A stretch of DNA of 8,398 nucleotides from an uncultured Candidatus Saccharibacteria bacterium (GTDB taxonomy: Bacteria > Patescibacteriota > Saccharimonadia > Saccharimonadales > Saccharimonadaceae), in the NCBI GenBank assembly GCA_938049075.1, contig CALICZ010000003.1, positions 1-8,398 of the forward strand, in the 5' to 3' direction. This document shows positions 1 to 5,843 of the stretch, one piece after another. The translations under genes were made by a program, and so were the position numbers. How positions within the stretch are numbered: position 1 is the first letter of the stretch; each line of letters opens with the position of its first letter. The notes below the pieces were generated by a model. It was not told the DNA's origin. It searched no databases and saw only the letters and a list, made by a program, of their open reading frames with translations.

Positions 1-251
1 TCTGGGATTTGATCAAAGAGATTCGCGATGAAGGTATTACTATCGTGCTGACCACGCATTATATGGACGAGGCCGAGCTGCTGTGCGACCGCCTGGCGAT
101 TATGGATGCGGGCAAAATTATCACCATCGATACGCCGCAGCATCTTATCGAGCAGCTGCTGGCCCGCGGCTTTACCAAGCAGCAAACGGTCGAGCCCGCC
201 AACTTAGAGGATGTGTTTATTGATTTAACCGGCAAGGCCATTCGGGAGTAG
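1..251 (+). CDS. ABC transporter ATP-binding protein, C-terminal fragment (5' end outside window)
   Basis: This is the last 82 codons of a nucleotide-binding subunit that would power the permease directly downstream. It is read in the frame beginning with the TGG at position 3, and the stop is TAG at 249-251. The visible part begins just after where Walker B should be. It contains the H-loop (TTH, His codon at 57-59) followed by the DEAELLCDRLAIMDAGKI segment typical of drug- and antibiotic-export ATPases of the DrrA/CcmA type. The short tail ends in a LEDVFIDLTG motif, which is common in that subfamily. Walker A, the Q-loop and the signature motif lie upstream of the window and cannot be checked. 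The substrate is unknown. The TTG at 9-11 is only the first possible start inside the window, not the real one. Confidence 0.93.
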   Translation, partial: WDLIKEIRDEGITIVLTTHYMDEAELLCDRLAIMDAGKIITIDTPQHLIEQLLARGFTKQQTVEPANLEDVFIDLTGKAIRE

Positions 252-1370
252 ATGATGCGAGTCAAGTCATATTGGATTGGAGTATATGGGCAGGTGCGCG
301 CCCTGCAAAAGCGCTTTATGCGTGATGGGATGTCACTGTTTTTTACCTTTTTGTTTCCACTAATATTCCTCTTGGTGTTTGGTGCGATTTTTAATAACCA
401 AACCACTAGCTTTGATGTGGCGATTATTAACCACTCGAAGAGTGAATTTGCCAAGCAGTTTGTGGAGCAAGCCAAGGCAAACAACGATACGACGCTCAAA
501 GTAAAGGACGTCAAGGATATGCAGGAAGCGCGTGAGAAGCTAAAGCACTCGGAGCTCAGTGGTATCATTGAGCTGCCAGCCGACTTTGGCACCGTGACGC
601 CGGCTCAGGGGCGTCCAAGCGGCACTTTGCGTGTGCTCTACGCGAAGGGCTCGGAGCAGTCTGGCAATACGCTGACGGCTATTATGGGGCAGATTATTGA
701 TGGTATTAATAAGGGTATGGGCCAGCCCGAGCCGCCACTGAAGGTTGCGGGCCAAGCTGTGGGCGACGAGCAGCTCAAGACCTTCGACTATACCTTTACT
801 GGCCTGCTCGCCTTTAGTTTGTTGAGTATGGGAATCTTTGGCCTGGCTAACCAGATGCCGACAGAGAAGCAAAAGGGCTCCTACCGGCGTCTTCGGGCGT
901 CGCCCTTTACAGCAGGGCAGCTGATCCTGGCAGTAGGCATCCACTACACGATTGTATCGCTGCTGAGTGCCGCTATGATGCTGGCGGTCGGGATGAGTGT
1001 CTTCCACTTCAACATGCGTGGTGACTGGCTACTGGCCGTGTCGTTTCTTACTCTGTCCGCGCTGCTGATGGTGGGCTTTGGCTTGCTGGTTGGTGGCTGG
1101 GCTAAGAACGAGAACCAGTCGGCACCGCTGGGTAACCTGGTAGCCTTCCCGATGATGTTCTTATCCGGCACCTTCTTCCCGTCCTTTATGTTCCCGGAGT
1201 GGCTGCGCACGCTGAGCCAGTTCGTCCCGATGACACCTGTGACTGATGGTCTGCGCCTGATTATGACCGAGCATGCCAGCCTGGCAGAAGTGTTGCCATA
1301 CGCTGGCGCTGTTGGCTTATGGATGCTGGTGGTATACATAGCAGCGATAAAGCTGTTCCGGTGGGAATAA
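252..1370 (+). CDS. ABC-2 type transporter permease
   Basis: This membrane subunit pairs with the ATPase upstream, probably as a homodimer, to export lipids, drugs or a similar substrate. Its ATG follows the ATPase stop with no gap, and the ribosome-binding sequence CGGGAG lies inside the end of the ATPase gene; a second ATG at 255 is an equally possible start. The 372 residues show the ABC-2 layout. TM1 is at about 28-48, followed by an outside domain of about 130 residues (50-180). Five more hydrophobic segments lie at about 182-200, 222-250, 257-282, 295-313 and 346-367. Between TM2 and TM3 is the charged EKQKGSYRRLRASPFT stretch (205-220), the region that contacts the ATPase in this family. 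The segment LSGTFFP in TM5 is also typical. The family call is firm; the substrate is not known. Confidence 0.92.
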   Translation: MMRVKSYWIGVYGQVRALQKRFMRDGMSLFFTFLFPLIFLLVFGAIFNNQTTSFDVAIINHSKSEFAKQFVEQAKANNDTTLKVKDVKDMQEAREKLKHSELSGIIELPADFGTVTPAQGRPSGTLRVLYAKGSEQSGNTLTAIMGQIIDGINKGMGQPEPPLKVAGQAVGDEQLKTFDYTFTGLLAFSLLSMGIFGLANQMPTEKQKGSYRRLRASPFTAGQLILAVGIHYTIVSLLSAAMMLAVGMSVFHFNMRGDWLLAVSFLTLSALLMVGFGLLVGGWAKNENQSAPLGNLVAFPMMFLSGTFFPSFMFPEWLRTLSQFVPMTPVTDGLRLIMTEHASLAEVLPYAGAVGLWMLVVYIAAIKLFRWE

Positions 1371-1397
1371 CGAAATAACGAACAAGAGGAGGGGGAG

Positions 1398-1985
1398 ATG
1401 CACCGAAGCACGCAGGTGATAATAACAGGGGTGGTTATTGTTATAATCATCAGCCTGGTTGGCGCGGCGTGGTATCTTCAGCAGTATCGCCCCCAGCCTG
1501 CAAGGCAGACAGACGCTGCGAGGTTTCAGGCAGAGTACCCACGGGTTGCAGCGGATAACCGCTTTGTCTACGCACGTGATGTTGCCGTGCTCGATATGCT
1601 AGAGCATGGCACGGGCGTGGTGTTTCTTGGCTACCCGCAGTGCCCGTGGTGCCAGCGGCTGAGCGAGTATGTTGACCAAGCCGCTCGTGCTGAGGGTATT
1701 GCTACGATTCACTATCTCAACATTCGTCAGGCACGCGCTAGTAAGAACGAGACATACCAAAAGCTGGTGGCGCGTCTTGCGCCTTATCTCAGTAAGGATG
1801 AGAACGGTCAACCGCGAATTTTTGTGCCTGATGTGACGATCGTAAAGCGTGGGTCAATTGTGTGGCGCTACAAGGAAGAGCCAACTGGCGATAGTGCTAT
1901 CACCCCTGATCGGTATTGGACTGCAGAGCGGGCTCAGCGGGCGGTTGCGCAGCTGCGGCGTGCGATGCGGATAATGAAGCACTAG
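1398..1985 (+). CDS. Membrane-anchored thioredoxin-fold protein with CPWC motif
   Basis: The 195-residue protein starts at the ATG preceded by a very purine-rich ribosome-binding site (GAGGAGGGGGAG). Residues 7-26 form one hydrophobic helix, so it is probably anchored in the membrane with the rest outside the cytoplasm. The segment GVVFLGYPQCPWCQRL holds a CXXC pair (C82, C85) right after a beta strand, as in thioredoxin-fold disulfide reductases and bacteriocin-transport accessory proteins. The later IFVPDVTIVKRGSIVWRYKEE segment matches the strand carrying the cis-proline (VPDV) and the following strand of that fold. It lies 27 bp after the permease with no promoter visible between them, so it is probably in the ABC operon. 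It may handle disulfides in an exported substrate or partner; that role is inferred from position only. Confidence 0.85.
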   Translation: MHRSTQVIITGVVIVIIISLVGAAWYLQQYRPQPARQTDAARFQAEYPRVAADNRFVYARDVAVLDMLEHGTGVVFLGYPQCPWCQRLSEYVDQAARAEGIATIHYLNIRQARASKNETYQKLVARLAPYLSKDENGQPRIFVPDVTIVKRGSIVWRYKEEPTGDSAITPDRYWTAERAQRAVAQLRRAMRIMKH

Positions 1986-2046
1986 ATGAGAGTAATGAGT
2001 GCAGATAACAAAGCGGAAATACTACTGCTATGACAGAGGAGACAAC

Positions 2047-2355
2047 ATGACGTATCGATTTATTCAAGATGCTTACCAAGCACGGCGTGGTGGGTCGTCG
2101 CGAGTGCTTGATGTGTGCTGTGAAGGCTGCGCCAAGCATGTGACGTTTTACCAAAAGGATGGCCCAGGTTCGCTGCGGCGCATGTATGTCGACCGTTTTA
2201 TCGATATGACTCCAGCTGGTGATGAGCTATGCTGCTCGCACTGCCAGCGCGTCCTTGGTATTCTTATCACGTATGCCAAGGAAAACCGCCTGGCCTATCG
2301 GCTTTTTGTCGATGCGGTGACGAAGCGGATTGTGCCGCGTCGGCAGGTAGGGTAG
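2047..2355 (+). CDS. Small cysteine-rich protein of unknown function, probably zinc-binding
   Basis: I do not recognise the family. The ATG at 2047 is chosen because AGAGGAG (2035-2041) sits 5 nt upstream; a GTG at 1999 in the same frame would add 16 residues but lacks a comparable site. The protein is 102 residues. Two knuckles, CCEGC (24-28) and CCSHC (62-66), are 34 residues apart and would give a four-cysteine metal site, with C25/C28 and C63/C66 as the likely ligands. After them comes a helix (about 70-92) and a basic tail. There is no signal peptide or membrane segment, so it is probably cytoplasmic. It lies 61 bp after the thioredoxin-like gene. A weak extended -10 (TGCTATGAC, 2026-2034) is present, but co-transcription with the ABC operon is also possible. 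Confidence 0.75.
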   Translation: MTYRFIQDAYQARRGGSSRVLDVCCEGCAKHVTFYQKDGPGSLRRMYVDRFIDMTPAGDELCCSHCQRVLGILITYAKENRLAYRLFVDAVTKRIVPRRQVG

Positions 2356-2362
2356 GTGCTGG

Positions 2363-2371
2363 TGCTATACT
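2363..2371 (+). promoter_or_regulatory. Extended -10 promoter for the histidine phosphatase gene (leaderless)
   Basis: TG-C-TATACT is a near-consensus extended -10. The last T of the hexamer is 7 nt before the A of the start codon at 2379, so transcription should begin at or next to the ATG. No Shine-Dalgarno sequence lies in the short gap (GAATACC). Because this sequence lies just past the stop of the upstream gene, the phosphatase appears to have its own leaderless transcript. Confidence 0.65.
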
Positions 2372-2378
2372 GAATACC

Positions 2379-2954
2379 ATGATACATACCACGCTTTATT
2401 TTGTCCGTCATGGTCAGACAGATGCTAATATCGCAGCAGCGCGGAGCAATGAGGCTCATGATAGTAACATGCCACTTAATCGTGTTGGGGCGAGGCAAGC
2501 TGCTGCGGTTGCGCGTGAGCTGGAGAAACTTACTCCGGCGGCGATCATCACCTCACCACTGCTGCGCGCTCGTCAAACAGCGGGGCAGATTGCAACGTAT
2601 CACCCGACAGTACCGCTGATAGAAATGGCAGACTTAGCGGAGCGATCGATTGGCACGGTAGCCAATCGCAGTTGGCACCGGCTGTTTGATGTCGATGAGA
2701 ACATTCAGCCAGAAGGCGGCGAGTCGGTGCGGGATTTTTTGACGCGGCTCTACCGAGCCTATTGCTCAATTGCCACGGACTATGCTGGTCAAACGGTCAT
2801 CGTTGTGGCGCATGGCGGTGGGCACCACGCCTTGTATGCCTATGCTCACGATCTACCGTGGCGTGGTAATATGCGCCGCGAGCTGCTTGATAATGGCGCG
2901 GCGCGGCGGTATACAATTTGGCCGCATCCTGCACCAACGTGTAGTAAGCTATGA
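2379..2954 (+). CDS. Histidine phosphatase family protein (phosphoglycerate-mutase-like)
   Basis: This is a member of the RHG superfamily, which removes phosphate from small molecules or proteins through a phosphohistidine. The 191-residue protein has RHGQT at 10-14 (catalytic H11) and the SPLLRARQTA segment (59-68), whose arginines bind phosphate. A likely acid E88 sits in LAERSIG, followed by PEGGES (111-116) and VVAHGGG with the second catalytic histidine, H145. Length and motif order fit the PhoE/CobC-like branch; the substrate cannot be told. The ATG at 2379 is preferred over upstream in-frame starts because the homology begins exactly there and a -10 box lies directly before it. The gene ends in TGA. 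Reading through that codon would only continue into sequence antisense to the neighbouring gene, so UGA is a true stop here. Confidence 0.9.
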   Translation: MIHTTLYFVRHGQTDANIAAARSNEAHDSNMPLNRVGARQAAAVARELEKLTPAAIITSPLLRARQTAGQIATYHPTVPLIEMADLAERSIGTVANRSWHRLFDVDENIQPEGGESVRDFLTRLYRAYCSIATDYAGQTVIVVAHGGGHHALYAYAHDLPWRGNMRRELLDNGAARRYTIWPHPAPTCSKL

Positions 2955-2971
2955 GAGCCCAAAGCACCTGA

Positions 2972-3325
2972 TCACTGGGTGTGTTCTAACCACTGTTTTA
3001 GTACGACTGCCTGGTTATGCTCTGTGTCCTTTGCGCCGTATAGTAGCGTCACAACAGGGTAATTGGACCAGGCATTTTTTGCTGCAGTGGCAGCTGGATT
3101 GGTATCGAGCTCTTTTTTATAACGCGCTGAAAACTCTGTAAATTTTTCTGGATCATGGTGAAACCAGTGGCGTAATTCATCAGTTGGTGCAATGTCCTTT
3201 GCCCACTCATCAAGTGTTGCGTGCTCTTTGCTGATGCCTCGTGGCCAGAGTCGATCGACTAAGACACGATAACCATCGCGTGGTGTTGCTGATTCGTATA
3301 TTCGCGTAATTTTGTAGGTGGTCAT
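2972..3325 (-). CDS. DUF488 family protein (YeaO-like)
   Basis: The 117-residue protein matches the DUF488/YeaO family in length and signatures. It has an N-terminal TRIYESATPRDGYRVLVDRLWPRG block (7-30), then DEWAKDIAPTDELRHWFHHDP (39-59), EFSARYKKEL (64-73) and a C-terminal VVTLLYGAKDTEHNQAVVLKQWL segment (91-113). These small cytoplasmic proteins are widespread and have no settled biochemical role. The start ATG is preceded by a GAGAGG ribosome-binding site (3329-3334), with an extended -10 just upstream. The gene converges on the histidine phosphatase, with only 17 bp between their stops, and I see no convincing terminator hairpin there. It uses TGA as its stop codon. Confidence 0.88.
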   Translation of the reverse strand: MTTYKITRIYESATPRDGYRVLVDRLWPRGISKEHATLDEWAKDIAPTDELRHWFHHDPEKFTEFSARYKKELDTNPAATAAKNAWSNYPVVTLLYGAKDTEHNQAVVLKQWLEHTQ

Positions 3326-3340
3326 ACTACCTCTCGTGCT

Positions 3341-3349
3341 ATTGTAGCA
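3341..3349 (-). promoter_or_regulatory. Extended -10 promoter of the DUF488 gene, overlapping a small palindrome
   Basis: On the minus strand the sequence reads TG-C-TACAAT, the same extended -10 pattern found before other genes here. The expected transcription start is about 9 nt before the ATG, which would place the GAGAGG ribosome-binding site at the very 5' end of the message. The -10 is inside the perfect inverted repeat TGCTA-CAA-TAGCA (3337-3349), which could be an operator or chance. Confidence 0.5.
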
Positions 3350-3385
3350 TAGAAGGTGAGACGGTGATTGTATGGTGAGTAAAGC

Positions 3386-5053
3386 TTATTTATCGTCCTT
3401 GTTTGCGGTCAAGGTGCGCTGGGGCAAGAAGAGGGCAACAAAGAAGCCTGTGACCATAAGCGCGGCGCTGATGATGAAAATCTGGTGCAAGGAGTCGCTA
3501 AAGGCATTGAGAATGCGCGTCGTGTAGTCGTCTTGCTGTTGGCTCAGCTGCTGCTGGGCACGTGCGCGAGCTGGAGCAGGTAGCTGGGCCATGCCTTTGG
3601 CTGCACCCTGGCTGATGGTGTCGCGCTGGCTATTGATACGGAGCAGAGTATCGGCATTGAACTCGCCATCAAGCTGTCGAGCGGCTTGTGGTGCGCGGCG
3701 CAGCGTCTGGATGTAGGGAATCTGATTGGCATCGCCAAGGCTGTGCAAAATGCCACTAGTGAGCACGCCCGCAAAGATAGCCGTCCCCACCGTCGAGCCA
3801 AGCCCGCGAAAGAGCTGTACGCTTGAGGTGGCAGCGCCAAGATCCTGCTGGCGGAATTCATTTTGCACGGCGAGAGTAAGGATGGGCATACACATCCCCA
3901 TGCCAAAGCCAGTGAGTGCCATAATGATTGCCTCGTGCCAGTAGGGTGAGGTGGGCTGAAGCGTGATAAGCGAGAGAATGCTTACTGCGGTGATGGCGCA
4001 GCCAATGACGATATAGCGCTTGTATACACCTGTCCGGCTGATAATCTGTCCTACACCGATAGAGCTGATCATCATTCCGCCCACCATTGGCAGGAGCATC
4101 AGGCCAGCTTGTGAGGCAGTCGCGCCAAAGACTTGCTGATTAAACTGCGTGAGATAGAGGATTGCCCCGAGAAAAGCGGCACCAAAGAGCAGGCTAATGA
4201 GCATAATCAGGCGGTAGGTGGAGTTACGGAAGAAGCGGAGAGGAAGAATCGGCTGAGCGGCGTTGCGCTCAAGCCAGAGGAAGATACCACCTGCAAGGGC
4301 GGCAATAGTCAGCAGCACGCCCTTGATGAAGGTAAGGCTCATGCCATGGTCGATGACGCTCTTAAAGACCATCTCCGTATTGTCTACTGCCAAGACAAGC
4401 GCCGCTAGGGCGATGGTGATGAAAAGAGCGCCGAGGTAGTCTGGCTTGTGCTTGCTGTCGTGCTTGATTTGTGGACAATAGCGGATGATGAGCACAGTGG
4501 CGATGATGCCAATTGGCACATTGATAAAGAACGTCCAGCGCCAGTCGGTTGTGACGCCAAAGATGGTCGCACCATCGGTCAGCCAGCCACCAAGCAAAGG
4601 CCCCGCTACCGAGCTCATACCAAAGGTCGCACCGATGAGCCCTTGCCAGCGGCCCCGCTCCTTAGGCGTAAAGAGATCGCCGACAATAGTAAAGGCGTTG
4701 GCGGTGATAATGCCGCCACCAATTCCTTGCAGCGCCCGCCACGCAATGAGCCATTCCACGGTTGGTGCGATACCACTGAGCAGCGAGCCAATAGTAAAGA
4801 TTGCCACACCACTAAGCAAAAGCGGCTTGCGGCCATACATATCACTGAGCTTACCGGCTAGCGGCACTGTTACAGTAGTGGTGAGCATATAGGCGGTAAC
4901 GATAAAGCCAAGTGACGAGAAGCTATTGAACTCCTTGACGATTGCGCCTAGTGCCGTCGCCACGATGGTTTGGTCGAGCGCCACAAGGAAGAGGGCGCTC
5001 ATCACGGCAAGCATGACGATAAGTTTGTGACGTTGGGGTAGATGATGGAGCAT
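3386..5053 (-). CDS. MFS drug:proton antiporter, DHA2 (14-TM, EmrB/QacA) family
   Basis: This 555-residue inner-membrane exporter should use the proton gradient to expel hydrophobic or cationic compounds. DHA2 hallmarks are in order: LDQTIVATALGAI (26-38) at the end of TM1, motif A GKLSDMYGRKP (67-77), and RALQGIGGG (106-114). Antiporter motif C follows as GATFGMSSVAGPLLGG (141-156), with WRWTFFINVPIG (171-182) after it. Hydrophobic segments account for 14 helices. A hydrophilic loop rich in Gln, Arg and Ala (roughly 445-520) precedes the last helix, and the tail is charged. The ATG at 5051-5053 has AAGGAA 4 nt upstream. It is followed by the DUF488 gene and preceded by the Nudix gene on the same strand, but a strong promoter with repeated sites lies in front, so it can be controlled separately. 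The specific substrate is unknown. Confidence 0.94.
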   Translation of the reverse strand: MLHHLPQRHKLIVMLAVMSALFLVALDQTIVATALGAIVKEFNSFSSLGFIVTAYMLTTTVTVPLAGKLSDMYGRKPLLLSGVAIFTIGSLLSGIAPTVEWLIAWRALQGIGGGIITANAFTIVGDLFTPKERGRWQGLIGATFGMSSVAGPLLGGWLTDGATIFGVTTDWRWTFFINVPIGIIATVLIIRYCPQIKHDSKHKPDYLGALFITIALAALVLAVDNTEMVFKSVIDHGMSLTFIKGVLLTIAALAGGIFLWLERNAAQPILPLRFFRNSTYRLIMLISLLFGAAFLGAILYLTQFNQQVFGATASQAGLMLLPMVGGMMISSIGVGQIISRTGVYKRYIVIGCAITAVSILSLITLQPTSPYWHEAIIMALTGFGMGMCMPILTLAVQNEFRQQDLGAATSSVQLFRGLGSTVGTAIFAGVLTSGILHSLGDANQIPYIQTLRRAPQAARQLDGEFNADTLLRINSQRDTISQGAAKGMAQLPAPARARAQQQLSQQQDDYTTRILNAFSDSLHQIFIISAALMVTGFFVALFLPQRTLTANKDDK

Positions 5054-5160
5054 ACAATTCCTTGGTTGGTTACTATAGTTGATATTCCGAAATGTAAGAT
5101 AAGGTTCTCGCTCTTGCTAGAGTATATGCTCCTCCTATATGACTTTGAGATACGTCAAGC

Positions 5161-5207
5161 AGAGAACTGTTAACCAAATATGCTATGATACGCCGAAGAG
5201 AACTGTT
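5161..5207. repeat. Pair of 11-bp direct repeats bracketing the MFS promoter -10 (candidate operators)
   Basis: AGAGAACTGTT occurs at 5161-5171 and again at 5197-5207, 36 bp apart. On the coding strand of the exporter (AACAGTTCTCT) one copy fills the spacer directly after the -35 box, and the other covers about +8 to +18. This arrangement fits repressor sites, but no regulator gene is present in the window and the binding protein is unknown. Confidence 0.5.
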
Positions 5208-5213
5208 TGTCAA
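5185..5213 (-). promoter_or_regulatory. Sigma70-type promoter of the MFS exporter
   Basis: On the minus strand TTGACA (5208-5213), a 17-bp spacer and TATCAT (5185-5190) form a near-consensus promoter. The -35 box lies 2 nt past the Nudix stop codon. The expected start near 5178 gives a leader of about 125 nt. A second, weaker -10-like TATAGT (5072-5077) lies nearer the gene but has no recognisable -35 box. Confidence 0.7.
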
Positions 5214-5215
5214 TT

Positions 5216-5683
5216 TTATGCCAAGGAGCTTAGGCACTGCACCGGCTGATTGTGCGCGATGAGCTGCGCTAGATCAACCTTGGCAAGGAAGTGAGGCAAG
5301 ATCGGGTACTGCTGCGGGCTAATGAAGCCGCACTCGGCGACCTCCGCTAGGCCGTGCGTTGTGGCGGCAAGGTCAATCGACTGGTAGTCTTGCCAGTTGG
5401 TGATGTGGAACAAGAACTCAAGCTGCTCCCGTGGCTCGTTAGCCGCCTGCGTAGCAATCGCGAACTGCTGGACGAAGAGCAGCCGGCCAATTACTGGCTC
5501 GACGCCAGTTTCTTCGATCATTTCTCGCCTTAGGCCATCCAATATGCTCTCACCCAGCTCCAGCCCACCGCCTGGTGTGCACCAAAAATCTCGGCCGTCG
5601 CCAGTGCGCGCTGTCAAGCGTTGGCAAAAGAGCTCGCCCCTGTCGTTAATGATAATTCCGCGTACGTTGATGTGTCTGTGCAT
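5216..5683 (-). CDS. Nudix hydrolase
   Basis: The 155-residue protein hydrolyses a nucleoside diphosphate linked to some other group; the exact substrate is not predictable. The complete Nudix box GX5EX7REUXEEXGU lies at residues 39-61: G39, E45, then REMIEETGV at 53-61, with E54, E57 and E58 as the metal ligands. The N-terminal strand NVRGIIINDRGELFCQRL (6-23) and the WCTPGGGLE approach to the box are typical of MutT-like proteins. The ATG is preceded by GGAGG with 4 nt spacing. It is followed at 162 bp by the MFS exporter and is divergent from the kinase-like gene. An extended -10 lies upstream at 5750-5758. A house-cleaning role is a plausible but unproven reading. Confidence 0.92.
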   Translation of the reverse strand: MHRHINVRGIIINDRGELFCQRLTARTGDGRDFWCTPGGGLELGESILDGLRREMIEETGVEPVIGRLLFVQQFAIATQAANEPREQLEFLFHITNWQDYQSIDLAATTHGLAEVAECGFISPQQYPILPHFLAKVDLAQLIAHNQPVQCLSSLA

Positions 5684-5749
5684 GGTGCCTCCGTTATAGA
5701 GCCGTTGATTGATAATGAATGATAGACAGCCAGTTAGGCAATTATGTCT

Positions 5750-5758
5750 AGTATAGCA
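5750..5758 (-). promoter_or_regulatory. Extended -10 promoter of the Nudix gene
   Basis: The minus strand reads TG-C-TATACT, identical to the box before the histidine phosphatase. The expected start near 5743 gives a leader of about 60 nt. The -35 region (TTACAA at 18 bp) is poor, as expected for an extended -10 promoter. A closer TATAAC (5693-5698) is less convincing because it would place the start inside the ribosome-binding site. Confidence 0.5.
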
Positions 5759-5831
5759 GCAATGAGATAGGTATTGTAAGAAGCGCGTGGTATTAACGAC
5801 ACAAGCGATAGCACAAAATCGCAGTTTGTTA

Positions 5832-5837
5832 TATAAT
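5832..5837 (+). promoter_or_regulatory. Consensus -10 box (TATAAT) of the kinase-like gene, probably leaderless
   Basis: A perfect TATAAT ends 6 nt before the ATG at 5844, so transcription should begin at or beside the start codon. There is no Shine-Dalgarno sequence in ACTCGT. No good -35 box is found 16-18 bp upstream. The placement argues for the start at 5844 rather than the upstream in-frame ATG at 5787. Confidence 0.6.
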
Positions 5838-5843
5838 ACTCGT

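Noticed and set aside
2229..2378. N-terminal extension of the histidine phosphatase
   Set aside because: It overlaps the upstream gene in another frame, has no family similarity, and a -10 box lies directly before 2379.
2955..2985. Bidirectional terminator between the convergent phosphatase and DUF488 genes
   Set aside because: Only 4-bp pairings (CCCA/TGGG, CACC/GGTG) are found and there is no T tract.
4133..4892. Long plus-strand reading frames opposite the MFS exporter and similar shadows elsewhere
   Set aside because: They are antisense to a clear, full-length membrane protein and show no protein-like composition or ribosome-binding sites.
5183..5263. Short plus-strand gene starting at 5219 behind a TGCTATGAT box
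   Set aside because: It would encode only 14 residues overlapping the end of the Nudix gene; the box is better read as the minus-strand TATCAT -10.
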